Source: Methylobacterium sp. Leaf112
Lineage (GTDB): Bacteria; Pseudomonadota; Alphaproteobacteria; Rhizobiales; Beijerinckiaceae
Length of the DNA stretch: 64,000 bases
Reading direction: 5' to 3'
Assembly (NCBI RefSeq): GCF_001423295.1
Contig: NZ_LMNG01000033.1
Coordinates: 62,001 to 126,000, forward strand
The translations under genes and the position numbers were made by a program. Below, piece by piece: positions 1-9,630 of this stretch. The notes below the pieces were generated by a model. The model worked only from the letters and a program-made list of their open reading frames with translations. It was not told the origin of the DNA and searched no databases. Numbering within the stretch: position 1 is the first letter of the stretch; each line of letters begins with the position of its first letter.

Positions 1-503
1 ATCCAAGGCCGCGCCCGCGGCATGCCATGGCGGCGGCGGGCTTGGCGGCCGAACTCGGCCACCCCTTCGGTCGCGGACGTGGGGGGCCGGGCGGCTGGAT
101 CTTCATGGTCGAGCCGGAGCTTCACCTGGGGTCCCACGTCGTGGTGCCGGATCTGGCAGGATGGCGCCGCGAACGCCTCTCCGCCGAGCCGGAGACCGCC
201 TATATCGAGACCCCGCCGGACTGGGTCTGCGAGATCCTTTCGCCCGCCACCGCGCGCCTCGATCGCGGCCCCAAGCGCCGCATCTACGCGGAGGCCGGTG
301 TCGGCTATCTCTGGCTCCTCGATCCCGGCGACGGGGTGCTCGAAGCCTTCGCGCTCACCGGTCGGCAATGGCTTCTTCTCGGAACGGTCGAGCGCGGCGA
401 GACCGTGGGCCTCCCGCCGTTCGACGCCGTCCCGTTCCCCCTCGACAGCCTGTTTCCCTTCGACGATCCGGCCGCCCCGCCGCCCCCCTCGCTCGAGACC
501 TGA
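1..503 (+). CDS. Uma2-family putative endonuclease (5' end cut by window edge)
   Basis: The reading frame (codons in phase with position 3) is open to the left edge and ends at a TGA at 501-503. It gives about 166 visible residues, so roughly the first 20-30 residues of a typical 180-200 aa Uma2/DUF820 protein are probably missing. An internal ATG at 27 has no ribosome-binding site. Visible family features are [18 protein letters not shown], a downstream D-x-G-x-K-x-x-x-Y stretch and [10 protein letters not shown], which form the PD-(D/E)xK-like core. The molecular function of this family in vivo is unsettled; many genomes carry dozens of copies. It ends only 4 nt before pdhC, so the two are almost certainly co-transcribed. 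Confidence 0.8.
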   Translation, partial: PRPRPRHAMAAAGLAAELGHPFGRGRGGPGGWIFMVEPELHLGSHVVVPDLAGWRRERLSAEPETAYIETPPDWVCEILSPATARLDRGPKRRIYAEAGVGYLWLLDPGDGVLEAFALTGRQWLLLGTVERGETVGLPPFDAVPFPLDSLFPFDDPAAPPPPSLET

Positions 504-507
504 TGCC

Positions 508-1896
508 ATGCCGATCAACGTCCTGATGCCCGCCCTGTCGCCGACGATGGAGAAGGGCAACCTCGCGAAATGGCTGAAGAAGGAGGGCGACGCAGTGAAA
601 TCCGGCGATGTCCTCGCCGAGATCGAGACCGACAAGGCGACCATGGAGGTCGAGGCCATCGACGAGGGGATTCTTGCCAGGATTCTGGTGCCCGAGGGCA
701 CGGCCGACGTGCCGGTCAACGACCTCATCGCCATCATCGCGAGTGAGGGAGAGGACCCGTCGAGCGTCCAGGCCGGCGGGGCACCGAAGGCCGAGGCGCC
801 GAAAGCCGAGGCATCGAAGGACCCCGTCGGCGAGAACGCGACGCCCGGCGGCGGCCAGATGTCCTATGCGCGGGTGAACGAGGCACCGGACGGCGCTCAG
901 CCCGCCGCCACCCAGGGGGAGGGGGCCCGCGTCTTCGCTTCGCCGCTCGCCCGCCGCATCGCCAAGCAGGAGGGCATCGACCTCGCCGCCGTGACGGGCT
1001 CCGGCCCGCGCGGCCGCGTGATCGAGCGCGATGTCCGCGCCGCCAAGGCCGCCGGCCCCGCGCAAACCAAGGCTCCGGCCCTCACCGAAGCGCCGGCTCC
1101 CGCTGAGCCGCCGAAGGCGGCGCCCGCGCCCGCCAAGGCCGCGAGCCCGGCCGGCCTGTCCGTCGATCAGGTGCGCGGCTTCTACGCCAAGGGCACCTAC
1201 GAAGAAGTGCCGCTGGACGGCATGCGCAAGACCATCGCCAAGCGCCTCACCGAGGCGACGCAGGTGGCTCCGCACTTCTACCTCACGGTGGATTGCGAGC
1301 TCGACGCCCTGATGGCCCTGCGCGAGCAGCTCAACAGGAGCGCCGGCCAGGGCAAGGACGGCAAGCCGCTGTTCAAGCTCTCTGTCAACGACTTCGTCAT
1401 CAAGGCCATGGGCCTCGCGCTCATGCGCGTGCCGGCCGCCAACGCCGTCTGGGCCGAGGACCGCATCCTGCGGTTCGACAACGCCGAGGTCGGCGTGGCG
1501 GTCGCCATCGACGGCGGTTTGTTCACGCCGGTGATTCGTAAGGCCGACCAGAAGACGCTCTCCACCATCTCCAACGAGATGAAGGATTTCGCGGGCCGCG
1601 CGCGGGCCAAGAAGCTCAAGCCCGAGGAGTACCAGGGCGGCGTCACCTCGGTGTCCAATCTCGGCATGTTCGGCATCAAGCACTTCACGGCGGTGATCAA
1701 CCCGCCGCAATCCTCGATCCTCGCCGTGGGTGCGGGCGAGAAGCGCATCGTGGTGAAGGACGGCCAGCCGGCCGTGGCGCAGGTGATGACCGCGACACTG
1801 TCCTGCGACCACCGGGTGCTCGACGGTGCCTTGGGGGCGGAGCTGATCTCGGCGTTCAAGAGCCTGATCGAGAGCCCGATGGGCATGCTGGTCTGA
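508..1896 (+). CDS. pdhC: Pyruvate dehydrogenase E2, dihydrolipoamide acetyltransferase
   Basis: This 462-aa protein transfers the acetyl group from E1-bound hydroxyethyl-ThDP, via its lipoyl arm, to CoA in the cytoplasmic pyruvate dehydrogenase complex. Residues 1-80 are one lipoyl domain with the lipoylation lysine in [10 protein letters not shown] (Lys43). An Ala/Pro/Lys-rich linker follows. A peripheral-subunit-binding domain lies near residues 140-178 ([15 protein letters not shown]). The catalytic domain ends with the DHRVLDG active site (His435, Asp439). The start is the ATG 4 nt after the Uma2 stop. The same frame stays open further upstream, but that part is the Uma2 gene in another phase. 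The neighbouring lpdA (E3) and lipA make the assignment to PDH, rather than 2-oxoglutarate dehydrogenase, very likely. Confidence 0.96.
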   Translation: MPINVLMPALSPTMEKGNLAKWLKKEGDAVKSGDVLAEIETDKATMEVEAIDEGILARILVPEGTADVPVNDLIAIIASEGEDPSSVQAGGAPKAEAPKAEASKDPVGENATPGGGQMSYARVNEAPDGAQPAATQGEGARVFASPLARRIAKQEGIDLAAVTGSGPRGRVIERDVRAAKAAGPAQTKAPALTEAPAPAEPPKAAPAPAKAASPAGLSVDQVRGFYAKGTYEEVPLDGMRKTIAKRLTEATQVAPHFYLTVDCELDALMALREQLNRSAGQGKDGKPLFKLSVNDFVIKAMGLALMRVPAANAVWAEDRILRFDNAEVGVAVAIDGGLFTPVIRKADQKTLSTISNEMKDFAGRARAKKLKPEEYQGGVTSVSNLGMFGIKHFTAVINPPQSSILAVGAGEKRIVVKDGQPAVAQVMTATLSCDHRVLDGALGAELISAFKSLIESPMGMLV

Positions 1897-1964
1897 GCTA
1901 AGTCCGCCTCACCTGAACCAACCCCGGCCCATTCCCGCAGAGGGGAGGGGCGTAGGAGCGCACA

Positions 1965-3404
1965 ATGGCCGACACCTACGACATCCTCGTCATCGGCGCC
2001 GGACCCGGCGGCTACGTCGCTGCGATCCGGGCGGCGCAACTCGGGTTTAAGACGGCGGTGATCGACCGCGAGCACCTCGGCGGCATCTGCCTGAACTGGG
2101 GCTGCATCCCGACCAAGGCCCTGCTGCGTTCGGCCGAGATCTACCATTACATGCAGCACGCCTCCGATTACGGCCTGTCGGCGGAGAAGGTCGGGTTCGA
2201 TACGGCCGCCATCGTCAAGCGCTCGCGCGCGGTCTCGACGCGCCTCAACGGCGGCGTCGGCATGCTGCTGAAGAAGAACAAGGTCGACGTGATCTGGGGC
2301 GAGGCCACCATCGCGGCGGCGGCCAAGGGCAACGCGCCCGGCAAGGTGACGGTGAAGGAGACCGCCCGCGCCCCAGCCCCGAAGGGGGCGCTCGCCGCCG
2401 GTTCGTATTCGGCCAAGCACATCATCGTCGCGACCGGAGCGCGGCCCCGTGCGATCCCGGGCATCGAGCCGGACAGACACCAGATCTGGACCTACTACGA
2501 GGCCATGGTGCCGGAGGCGATGCCGAAGTCGCTTCTCGTCATGGGCTCGGGCGCCATCGGCATCGAGTTCGCCTCGTTCTACCGCACCATGGGCGCCGAG
2601 GTGACGGTGATCGAACTGCTGCCGCAGATCCTCCCCGTGGAGGATGCCGAGATCGCCGGCCTCGCCCGCAAGCGCTTCGAGAAACAGGGCATCAAGATCC
2701 TCACGGGTGCCAAGGTGACGAAGGTGGAGAAATCCGCTGACGCGGTCACCGCCACCATCGAGACCGGTGACGGCAAGAGCCAGCAGCTCACGGCCGAGAA
2801 GCTCATCTCGGCGGTGGGCGTCGTCGGCAACATCGAGGGGCTCGGCCTGGAAGCACTCGGCGTCGGTATCGATCGTGGGATCGTGGTCACGGATGGCTTG
2901 GGCCAGACCAACGTGCCCGGCCTCTACGCCATCGGCGACGTCGCCGGGCCGCCGATGCTCGCCCACAAGGCAGAGCACGAGGGCGTGCTCTGCGTCGAGA
3001 CCATCAAGGGCCTGCCGACCCATGCCATGGACAAGGCGAAGATCCCCGGTTGTACCTATTGCCAGCCGCAGATCGCCTCCGTTGGCCTCACGGAGGCCAA
3101 GGCCAAGGAGCTAGGATTCGCCGTCAAGGTCGGCCGCTTCCCGTTCGCGGGCAACGGCAAGGCCATTGCGCTGGGCGAGCCGGACGGTCTGGTGAAGACG
3201 GTGTTCGACGCGAAGACCGGCCAGTTGCTCGGCGCCCACATGGTCGGTGCCGAAGTCACCGAGCTCATCCAGGGCTACGTCGTCGCGATGAATCTCGAGA
3301 CCACGGAAGAAGATCTGATGCACACGGTCTTCCCGCACCCGACCTTATCGGAAATGATGCACGAGAGCGTGCTCGACGCTTACGGCAAAGTGATCCACTC
3401 CTGA
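1965..3404 (+). CDS. lpdA: Dihydrolipoyl dehydrogenase (E3)
   Basis: This 479-aa FAD flavoenzyme re-oxidises the dihydrolipoyl arm of E2 with NAD+. An N-terminal FAD-binding GAGPGGYVAA motif is followed by the redox-active disulfide GGICLNWGCIPTK (Cys42, Cys47). A central NAD-binding GSGAIGIEFAS motif comes next. The C-terminal dimer-interface domain ends with HPTLSE (His458/Glu463 dyad). A good ribosome-binding site (GGAG) lies just upstream of the ATG, 68 nt after pdhC. The length is normal for the family. A strong hairpin follows the stop, so the pdhC-lpdA transcript probably ends here. Confidence 0.97.
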   Translation: MADTYDILVIGAGPGGYVAAIRAAQLGFKTAVIDREHLGGICLNWGCIPTKALLRSAEIYHYMQHASDYGLSAEKVGFDTAAIVKRSRAVSTRLNGGVGMLLKKNKVDVIWGEATIAAAAKGNAPGKVTVKETARAPAPKGALAAGSYSAKHIIVATGARPRAIPGIEPDRHQIWTYYEAMVPEAMPKSLLVMGSGAIGIEFASFYRTMGAEVTVIELLPQILPVEDAEIAGLARKRFEKQGIKILTGAKVTKVEKSADAVTATIETGDGKSQQLTAEKLISAVGVVGNIEGLGLEALGVGIDRGIVVTDGLGQTNVPGLYAIGDVAGPPMLAHKAEHEGVLCVETIKGLPTHAMDKAKIPGCTYCQPQIASVGLTEAKAKELGFAVKVGRFPFAGNGKAIALGEPDGLVKTVFDAKTGQLLGAHMVGAEVTELIQGYVVAMNLETTEEDLMHTVFPHPTLSEMMHESVLDAYGKVIHS

Positions 3405-3417
3405 TTCGGCAAAACGA

Positions 3418-3449
3418 AAGGCCGTCCATGCGCAGGCATGGACGGCCTT
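3418..3449. terminator. Bidirectional hairpin between lpdA and the PRC-barrel gene
   Basis: A perfect 13-bp inverted repeat (AAGGCCGTCCATG, then its complement) surrounds a 6-nt loop at 3431-3436. It lies between two convergent genes. The arms start with AA and end with TT, but no long U tract follows, so it is inferred as a terminator or RNA-stabilising hairpin usable from both strands. Confidence 0.75.
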
Positions 3450-3486
3450 GAACGGTCGAACGACGGCGCTTGAGGCGCCGAGAGAC

Positions 3487-3927
3487 TTACTTCTTCTTCG
3501 AATACTCGAAGGCCGGGGCGGACTTGAGCGTGTCCTTGTCGGTGTCGATGAGGGCGCGAAGGGTGTTGTCCTTCTTCGCCAGGGTGATGCTCGACGGGCT
3601 GACCGAGACGTAACGCTCGCCCATGCCGAGGAAGCCGCCGACGCCGAGGATCACCGCGCTCACGGTCTTGCCGTCGACGATCACCAGGTCCTCGATCTCA
3701 CCGACCGTCTCGTTGGCGTTGTTGTAGACGTTGAGGCCGATGAGCTTGGACGACATCACGTCGGCGGGCTGCGCGGTCACGTAGGTCACCTTCACGCTGG
3801 CCTTGTCGGCCATGGTCATGCCGCCGGTGGTCGCGACGGGCACGGCCGGCTTCACCGTCTCCTGGGCGGAGGCAAGCGTCGGCAGCGCCGCCACGAGGGC
3901 AGCGGCGAAAATGGTCTTCAGGGCCAT
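3487..3927 (-). CDS. Exported PRC-barrel domain protein
   Basis: A 146-aa protein with a clear Sec signal peptide (MALKTIFAAALVAALPTLASA) and a C-terminal half matching the PRC-barrel fold: a 'KLIGLNVYNNANETVGEIEDL' type strand set, then VDGKTVSAVILGVGGFLG. PRC-barrel proteins of this exported type are common in rhizobiales and methylobacteria. Their role is unknown, and many are stress-induced. The ATG at 3927 has an AGAAGG ribosome-binding site. It is transcribed opposite to the pdh genes from its own promoter, which matches the EcfG consensus (separate entry), so a general stress function is a reasonable inference. It ends with a Lys-rich tail. Confidence 0.85.
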   Translation of the reverse strand: MALKTIFAAALVAALPTLASAQETVKPAVPVATTGGMTMADKASVKVTYVTAQPADVMSSKLIGLNVYNNANETVGEIEDLVIVDGKTVSAVILGVGGFLGMGERYVSVSPSSITLAKKDNTLRALIDTDKDTLKSAPAFEYSKKK

Positions 3928-3983
3928 GGGGTTAACCTTCTGGGGCAGCTCGCAGCGCTCATCGCCGCGGAAACGCGGTCTGT

Positions 3984-4008
3984 AACGGGTTCGCCCGTGG
4001 TCGGTTCC
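3984..4008 (-). promoter_or_regulatory. EcfG (PhyR general stress response) type promoter
   Basis: Read on the minus strand, this is GGAAC, exactly 16 nt, then CGTT. That is the -35/-10 consensus described for the alphaproteobacterial general-stress sigma factor EcfG, including in Methylobacterium extorquens. It points at the PRC-barrel gene; transcription would begin near 3977, giving an untranslated leader of about 50 nt before the ATG at 3927. The match is read directly; its use by EcfG is inference. Confidence 0.75.
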
Positions 4009-4170
4009 CCCGATCGACGGCGATATGCGCACGGATTGTGCAGCCAAGCGCGACTGACAGATCGGCCCGGGCGTTTGCGAACCCCCCGGGCTCGGTTTGC
4101 GATCGACCCGGCGACCCCTTAAGTCTGGCCTGTGGCACCCGCCGTCGCGGGCGCACCCTGTTGGTGTGAG

Positions 4171-5145
4171 ATGGCCGTCGTTCTCGATCTCCTGCGCAAC
4201 GATCAGCGCCCCCGGCACCCGGAAAAGGCGCACCGGCCCGACAAGCCGATCCAGCGCAAGCCGGACTGGATTCGCGTCCGGGCCCCCGGTTCCCCCGGCT
4301 GGGCCGAGACGAGCCGCATCGTCCACGAGCACGGCCTCGTCACCGTGTGCGAGGAAGCCGGCTGCCCCAACATCGGCGAGTGCTGGGAGAAGCGCCACGC
4401 CACCTTCATGATCATGGGCGACACCTGCACGCGGGCCTGTTCGTTCTGCAACGTTCGCACCGGCCTGCCGAAGGGTCTCGACGCCGACGAGCCCGAGAAG
4501 CTCGCGGATTCCGTGGCCAAGCTCGGGCTTCACCACGTCGTCGTCACCTCGGTCGACCGGGATGACCTCGCCGATGGCGGCGCCGAGCATTTCGCCCGCA
4601 CGATCCGGGCGATCCGGCGGATGAGCCCCTCCACCACCATCGAGATCCTGACACCCGATTTCCTGCGCAAGGACGGCGCCCTGGAGGTCGTGGTCGCGGC
4701 GCGGCCCGACGTGTTCAACCACAACATGGAGACGGTGCCGGGCAAATACCTCACCGTCCGCCCCGGAGCCCGCTACTTCCATTCTGTGCGCCTGCTGCAG
4801 CGGGTGAAGGAGCTTGACCCGACGATCTTCACCAAGTCCGGCATCATGGTCGGTCTTGGCGAAGAGCGGAACGAGGTGGTTCAACTCATGGACGATCTGC
4901 GCTCGGCCGACGTCGACTTCCTCACCATCGGTCAGTACCTCCAGCCGACGAAGAAGCATCATGAGGTGGTCCGTTTCGTGCCGCCCGACGAGTTCAAGGG
5001 CTTGGAGACCACGGCCTATGCCAAGGGCTTCCTCCTCGTCTCGGCGACACCCCTGACCCGCTCCTCCCATCATGCCGGCGAAGACTTCGCTCGTTTGAAG
5101 GCTGCGCGGCTTGCCCGCTTCGCGCCGGAGATGGTGCACGCTTGA
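4171..5145 (+). CDS. lipA: Lipoyl synthase
   Basis: This 324-aa radical-SAM enzyme inserts two sulfurs into protein-bound octanoyl groups to make lipoyl cofactor, as needed by the E2 encoded just upstream. Both iron-sulfur sites are visible: the auxiliary-cluster motif [12 protein letters not shown] (Cys60, Cys65, Cys71) and the SAM-cluster motif CTRACSFC (Cys86, Cys90, Cys93). The conserved C-terminal [11 protein letters not shown] segment supplies the serine ligand of the auxiliary cluster. The ATG at 4171 gives the usual length. A start 39 nt upstream in the same frame would add 13 residues that do not look conserved. The ribosome-binding site is weak. Confidence 0.97.
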   Translation: MAVVLDLLRNDQRPRHPEKAHRPDKPIQRKPDWIRVRAPGSPGWAETSRIVHEHGLVTVCEEAGCPNIGECWEKRHATFMIMGDTCTRACSFCNVRTGLPKGLDADEPEKLADSVAKLGLHHVVVTSVDRDDLADGGAEHFARTIRAIRRMSPSTTIEILTPDFLRKDGALEVVVAARPDVFNHNMETVPGKYLTVRPGARYFHSVRLLQRVKELDPTIFTKSGIMVGLGEERNEVVQLMDDLRSADVDFLTIGQYLQPTKKHHEVVRFVPPDEFKGLETTAYAKGFLLVSATPLTRSSHHAGEDFARLKAARLARFAPEMVHA

Positions 5146-5146
5146 C

Positions 5147-5187
5147 GCATCGGCCGGAAAACCGGTTCCCACCCTCCGGACCGATGC
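5147..5187 (+). promoter_or_regulatory. Structured lipA/COQ10 intergenic hairpin
   Basis: An outer 7-bp inverted repeat (GCATCGG at 5147, CCGATGC at 5181) encloses an inner CCGG-AAAA-CCGG stem-loop (5154-5165). It begins just after the lipA stop and ends 14 nt before the next ATG. It could attenuate or process the transcript; no function is proven. Confidence 0.4.
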
Positions 5188-5201
5188 TGTAGAAGCCCCG
5201 C

Positions 5202-5660
5202 ATGCCGTCTTTTCGTATCGACCGCCTCGTGCGGCACAGCCCGCGCGCGATGTACGACCTCGTCGCCGATGTGGAGCGCTACCCCGAGTTCCTGCCGCTG
5301 TGCGAATCCTTACGCGTCCTGCGTCGGCAGTCGGGTGAGAACGGCACCGAGATTCTCGTGGCCGAGATGGGGGTCGGCTACAAGGCGATCCGCGAGCGCT
5401 TCACAACCCGGGTGACCCTCGATCCGGCGAACCTGAAGATCATTGCCGAATACATCGACGGCCCGTTCCGCCACCTCGAGAACCGCTGGTTGTTCAAGGA
5501 GGCGGACGGGCGTGGGTGCAACGTCGACTTCTTCATCACCTATGAATTCAAGAGCCGGACCCTCGGCCTCCTCATGGGCACGATGTTCGACCGGGCTTTT
5601 CGCAAGTTCACGGATGCTTTCGAAGCCCGCGCCGACAAGGTCTACGGCGCCACCGCCTGA
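5202..5660 (+). CDS. COQ10/RatA-type START-domain protein (ubiquinone-binding)
   Basis: A 152-aa single-domain protein of the polyketide cyclase/START fold. The N-terminus VRHSPRAMYDLVADVERYPEF and the central VGYKAIRERFTTRV and IDGPFRHLENRW blocks are diagnostic of the COQ10/RatA family. Mitochondrial COQ10 binds ubiquinone and aids electron transport. The E. coli relative RatA was described as a ribosome-association toxin, and databases often carry that name over. A quinone-chaperone role is more likely in an alphaproteobacterium, but the sequence cannot decide. It lies 56 nt downstream of lipA in the same direction and may share its transcript. Confidence 0.88.
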   Translation: MPSFRIDRLVRHSPRAMYDLVADVERYPEFLPLCESLRVLRRQSGENGTEILVAEMGVGYKAIRERFTTRVTLDPANLKIIAEYIDGPFRHLENRWLFKEADGRGCNVDFFITYEFKSRTLGLLMGTMFDRAFRKFTDAFEARADKVYGATA

Positions 5661-5801
5661 CCGTCGCGGATTGCGTTGCGCATCACGGCGATCGCCCGGG
5701 TGCCGGGCGCGAACGGAGCTACGGGGCCCGTCGCCAGTTCCGGCGAGCCATCTGTCACGACGTCGCGGTCGGCGTGCGTCGGGGTGTTCGACGGAGATCC
5801 T

Positions 5802-7325
5802 TCAGGGCAGGGGGCCTTCGACCGCCTCCAGGGGCGCCCGCATGCCGCGCAGGGCCCGCACGGCCCGATGCCAGCCATCGAGGCGCACCGAACGGTCGGC
5901 GTCCGGCATGGCGGGAGTGAAGCGGCGGTCCAGGTGCCAGAGGCCCGCGAAGTCGTCGGGTTCCGGATACAGTCCGGCGTGCCATCCGGCGAGGTAGGCG
6001 GCCCCCAGCGCAGTGGTCTCGCGCACCACCGGCCGGTCGACGGGTAGGCCGAGGAGGTCCGCGAGGCGCTGCATGGTCCAGTCCGAGGCGGCCATTCCGC
6101 CATCGATACGCAGGACTGTTCCGGTTTCCGCGTGCGGCCAGTCGGCCCGCATGGCCGCGAGGAGATCGTGGGTCTGGTAGCAGACGCTCTCGAGGGCGGC
6201 GCGTGCGAGGTCCTTCGGGCCCGTGTCGCGGACGAGGCCGAACAGGGCGCCGCGCACGTCGGGCTCCCAATGCGGTGCGCCGAGGCCGACGAAGGCCGGC
6301 ACGAGATAGATCTCGGAGGCCGGGTCGGCCCTTGCGGCGAGGGGGCCGCTCTCGGCCGCGTCACGGATCACACCCAGCCCGTCGCGCAGCCACTGGATCG
6401 CGGCGCCGGCCACGAAGATCGAGCCTTCGAGGGCGTAGGTGCGCCGACCGGCGAACTGATAGGCGATGGTGGTGAGGAGGCGGTTGGTGGAGGCGCGGGG
6501 CTCCGCGCCGGTGTTGAGAAGGGCGAAGCACCCGGTGCCGTAGGTGGCCTTGACCATGCCGGGAGTGAAGCAGGCTTGCCCAATGGTCGCCGCCTGCTGA
6601 TCCCCCGCGACCCCCCGGATGGGGATCGCGGCGCCGAACAGGTCGGCCCGCGTGCTGCCGAAATCCCCGGCGCAGTCGCGCACCTCCGGCAGCAGGGCGC
6701 GGGGAATGCCGAACAGGCCCAAGAGATCGTCGTCCCAGGTCCCGCGATGGATGTCGAACAGGGCGGTTCGGGCGGCGTTCGTGGCGTCGGTGGCGTGAAG
6801 GCCGCCGGTGAGGCGCCACAGCAACCAGGAATCCACCGTACCGAAGGCCAGTTCGCCGCGCTCGGCGCTGGCGCGGGCGCCCGGCACCGTGTCGAGGAGC
6901 CAGGCGATCTTGGTGGCCGAAAAGTAGGGGTCGAGGATCAGGCCGCTGCGGGCGGTGACGAGGGGCTCGTGCCCCTCGGCCTTCAGGCGCGCGCAAGCAT
7001 CGGCCGTGCGCCGGTCCTGCCAGACGAGGGCCGGATGGATCGGCGCACCGGTGGCGCGATCCCAGATCAGCGTCGTCTCGCGCTGGTTGGTGATTCCGAG
7101 GGCGGCGACGGACGCCGCCGTCACCCCGGCGCGGGCCAGCACCGCCCGGACGGTGGTGAGCACGCTCGCCCAGATGCCCTCTGGATCGTGTTCGACCCAG
7201 CCCGGGGCCGGATAGGATTGGGCGATCTCGGCCTGTGCGATCCCGGCCACTGAAAGGTCGGGCCGGAACAGCATCGCCCGCGTCGAGGTGGTGCCCTGGT
7301 CGATGGCGAGGACGAAAGTGGGCAT
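5802..7325 (-). CDS. glpK: Glycerol kinase
   Basis: A 507-aa FGGY-family kinase that phosphorylates glycerol to sn-glycerol 3-phosphate with ATP. The N-terminus has the phosphate-binding [14 protein letters not shown] motif. Substrate and hinge motifs such as [25 protein letters not shown] and the C-terminal DGGMAASDW are all present. The ATG at 7325 is preceded by a GGAGG ribosome-binding site and lies 20 nt after the glpD stop, so glpD and glpK form an operon. The length and motifs are complete, so the gene looks functional. No glycerol facilitator gene is adjacent. Confidence 0.96.
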   Translation of the reverse strand: MPTFVLAIDQGTTSTRAMLFRPDLSVAGIAQAEIAQSYPAPGWVEHDPEGIWASVLTTVRAVLARAGVTAASVAALGITNQRETTLIWDRATGAPIHPALVWQDRRTADACARLKAEGHEPLVTARSGLILDPYFSATKIAWLLDTVPGARASAERGELAFGTVDSWLLWRLTGGLHATDATNAARTALFDIHRGTWDDDLLGLFGIPRALLPEVRDCAGDFGSTRADLFGAAIPIRGVAGDQQAATIGQACFTPGMVKATYGTGCFALLNTGAEPRASTNRLLTTIAYQFAGRRTYALEGSIFVAGAAIQWLRDGLGVIRDAAESGPLAARADPASEIYLVPAFVGLGAPHWEPDVRGALFGLVRDTGPKDLARAALESVCYQTHDLLAAMRADWPHAETGTVLRIDGGMAASDWTMQRLADLLGLPVDRPVVRETTALGAAYLAGWHAGLYPEPDDFAGLWHLDRRFTPAMPDADRSVRLDGWHRAVRALRGMRAPLEAVEGPLP

Positions 7326-7345
7326 GGGCGAGCCTCCGATCGGCG

Positions 7346-8851
7346 TCAGGCCGCGCTGGCGACACGGTGGAGATAGGCGTCGAGGGTGGCAACCTCGGAC
7401 GGCCGGACGCGCAATCCGAGCTTCGAGCGTCGCCAGAGGATGTCCTCGGCGGTGCGCGCCCATTCGACCCGCACGAGGTAGTCGACTTCGGCCCGCGTCA
7501 GGTCGGCGCCGAAGACTTCGCCGAGGCCGGCTGGAGCGGTGGCGGTCCCGAGAATTTCCCTCGCGCGGGTCCCATAGGCCCCTGCCAGCCGCGCTGCATG
7601 CCCCGGGGCGAGCCATGGCGCCGCGCCCCGAAGCCTTGCGACCAGGGCCGGCATCCCGTCGCGTGAGAAATCACCGCCCGGAAGCGTGCTTCCTGCTGTC
7701 CAGGCCGGGGCAGCGGGAAGGTGGACTTTCAACCGGTCGAGGGCGTGCTCGGCGAGGCGCCGATAGGTGGTGATCTTTCCGCCGAACACCGACAGCAGTG
7801 GCGCTTCGCCATCCGGTGCATCGAGGTCGAGCCTGTAGTCGCGCGTGGCCGCCTGGGCCGCGCCGGCCCCATCGTCGTGGAGCGGGCGCACCCCCGAGAA
7901 GCTCCGGACCACGTGCTCCGGTCGTACGGGTGCGCGAAACCACCGGCTCGCCGCATCGCAGAGATAGGCGATCTCCTCGGGGCCCGCCGCGACCTGGGCC
8001 GGGTCGTCGGCATAGTCGCGGTCGGTGGTGCCGATGAGGGTGAAATCCCCCTCGTAGGGTATCGCGAAGACGATGCGCCCATCGCCGTTCTGGAACAGGT
8101 AGGCGCGGTCATGGGTGAACAGGGCCGGTACCACGATATGGCTGCCCTGGACGAGGCGGATGGCGGCCCGCGTGTTGCGGCCGACGATCCCCGACAGCAC
8201 GTCCGCGACCCAGGGGCCGGCGGCGTTGACGAGCACCCGGGCACGCACGACGGCGTTTCCTCCGGCCGCCCCCGTCTCGATCTCCCAGAGACCGTTCGTC
8301 CGGCGCGCCCGCATCACTTTCGTGCGGGTGTGGATCGCGGCACCGCGCTCGGCGGCATCCAGGGCATTCAGAACGACGAGCCGGGCATCGTCGACCCAGC
8401 AATCGGAATACTCGAATGCCCGCGACGGTCCGGCCCGCAGGGGCGATCCGGCGGGATCGCGGGCGAGGTCGAAGGCGCGGGTCGGGGGCAGGTCACGGCG
8501 GCTGCCGAGATGGTCGTACAGGAAGAGCCCGAGGCGCAGGAGCCAGGCCGGGCGCTGCTCTGCCGTCTGCGGCAGGACGAACCGCAAGGGGCGAATGATG
8601 TGCGGGGCCATGCCCCACAGAATCTCGCGCTCGATCAGCGCCTCGCGGACGAGCCGGAAAGCACCCTGTTCGAGGTAGCGCAAGCCGCCGTGGATGAGTT
8701 TCGTCGAGGCCGACGAGGTGGCGCCCGCGAGATCGCCCTGCTCGAAGAGAACGACGCGCGCGCCGCGCCCCGCTGCGTCCCGCGCGATACCGCAGCCATT
8801 CACCCCGCCGCCGATGATGGCGAGATCGTAGGGATGGACGTCCTCCGTCAC
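7346..8851 (-). CDS. glpD: Aerobic glycerol-3-phosphate dehydrogenase
   Basis: A 501-aa FAD-dependent, quinone-reducing enzyme of the inner membrane face that oxidises glycerol 3-phosphate to dihydroxyacetone phosphate. The N-terminal dinucleotide-binding motif is [16 protein letters not shown], followed by the family signature [13 protein letters not shown]. The start is a GTG at 8851 with a good GGAGG site 8 nt upstream. It is the first gene of the glpD-glpK pair, which together convert glycerol to a glycolytic intermediate. Database names sometimes call it a homodimeric or anaerobic form, but the single-polypeptide layout fits GlpD. Confidence 0.96.
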   Translation of the reverse strand: MTEDVHPYDLAIIGGGVNGCGIARDAAGRGARVVLFEQGDLAGATSSASTKLIHGGLRYLEQGAFRLVREALIEREILWGMAPHIIRPLRFVLPQTAEQRPAWLLRLGLFLYDHLGSRRDLPPTRAFDLARDPAGSPLRAGPSRAFEYSDCWVDDARLVVLNALDAAERGAAIHTRTKVMRARRTNGLWEIETGAAGGNAVVRARVLVNAAGPWVADVLSGIVGRNTRAAIRLVQGSHIVVPALFTHDRAYLFQNGDGRIVFAIPYEGDFTLIGTTDRDYADDPAQVAAGPEEIAYLCDAASRWFRAPVRPEHVVRSFSGVRPLHDDGAGAAQAATRDYRLDLDAPDGEAPLLSVFGGKITTYRRLAEHALDRLKVHLPAAPAWTAGSTLPGGDFSRDGMPALVARLRGAAPWLAPGHAARLAGAYGTRAREILGTATAPAGLGEVFGADLTRAEVDYLVRVEWARTAEDILWRRSKLGLRVRPSEVATLDAYLHRVASAA

Positions 8852-8968
8852 GAGACCTCCGGGCCGAAATCGCTTCCCCGGGCCGGTGTCGCGCGCGACG
8901 GAGACCGGACCGCCCGCATCCTTCCACGAGGTCGGCCCCGTCGTCGACCGTGACGGAAACGCCCGGTT

Positions 8969-9214
8969 TCAGGCGGCCAGGGGCAGGACCAACGGTTCGG
9001 CCTCGACGGTCGAGACGGCAGCGGCGCAGCGGGGGCCGAACAGCGCGGCGTAGAGAGCCGTCGGGTTGTGGCTCCGCCCACTCGCATCGACGATGCGGAC
9101 ATCCGACATGCCGGCGGTGAGGAGGGACAGCCCCTGCTCGAGGGCACTGACGATCGAACCGTGCTGGTAGGAGAGCGCGCGCAGCGAAATCCGCGCGTGG
9201 ACGGTGAAGCTCAC
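8969..9214 (-). CDS. Small conserved-looking hypothetical protein (81 aa)
   Basis: An 81-aa reading frame with a GTG start at 9214, an upstream AGGATCT-like ribosome-binding site, and codon usage like that of neighbouring genes. The sequence has a helical first half (ISLRALSYQHGSIVSALEQG) and a YAALFGPRCAAA segment. No signal peptide, metal motif or recognised domain is visible. It sits upstream of glpD in the same direction, 117 nt away. No function is proposed. Confidence 0.5.
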   Translation of the reverse strand: MSFTVHARISLRALSYQHGSIVSALEQGLSLLTAGMSDVRIVDASGRSHNPTALYAALFGPRCAAAVSTVEAEPLVLPLAA

Positions 9215-9630
9215 GGTTCAGATCCTATGATGGCCGCCGAGCCGGCACGGGGCCGGCCCCGATGCAGGGTGTGGAAAACGACGGGGAAGGGAGCGTTCGA
9301 TATCGGCCCGTTCGATCCGGTGGATCGTTGCGGCGGCCGGCCGTGCATGTGACCGGCAATAATGTCCAAGTCTTGACGAAGTCCTTACGAAATCATGGTG
9401 CCCGCCCATTGAACTTCACGAACCGCTGGATCTGTCAGGCGTGCTGTCTGGCCACGCAGGGGGTCGCCGGTTCTGCAGGGGGGATAGGTCGATGCGCGGG
9501 GGGGAAGGATTTTCCGCGCGCCTCAAACGTGCGCGGATAAGCACAACCGATCGGCCTTTGGCGTTGATCCGAAAGGAACTTTTGCCCCCATGCGGGCGTC
9601 ATCGACCGCCGATCACAGCGGGAGATGCGG
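9215..9630. other. Divergent intergenic region upstream of the SMP-30 gene
   Basis: About 415 nt with no convincing gene. It separates the small minus-strand gene from the SMP-30/GH15 pair. It holds a candidate EcfG-type promoter near its right end (separate entry). The middle (9355-9420) is a little richer in A/T. Confidence 0.5.
9575..9600 (+). promoter_or_regulatory. Candidate EcfG-type promoter (imperfect -10)
   Basis: GGAAC at 9575-9579, a 17-nt spacer, then CGTC at 9597-9600, against the GGAAC-N16/17-CGTT consensus. The last -10 base deviates. Position and strand fit the SMP-30 start at 9631. Confidence 0.4.

Noticed and set aside
22-507. N-terminal extension of PDH E2 by 162 codons
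   Set aside because: The extension is Arg/Ser/Pro-rich and out of frame over the Uma2 gene, and the lipoyl domain starts naturally at the ATG at 508.
5661-5801. Terminator between the COQ10-like gene and glpK
   Set aside because: No convincing stem-loop could be found by eye in this 141-nt convergent gap.
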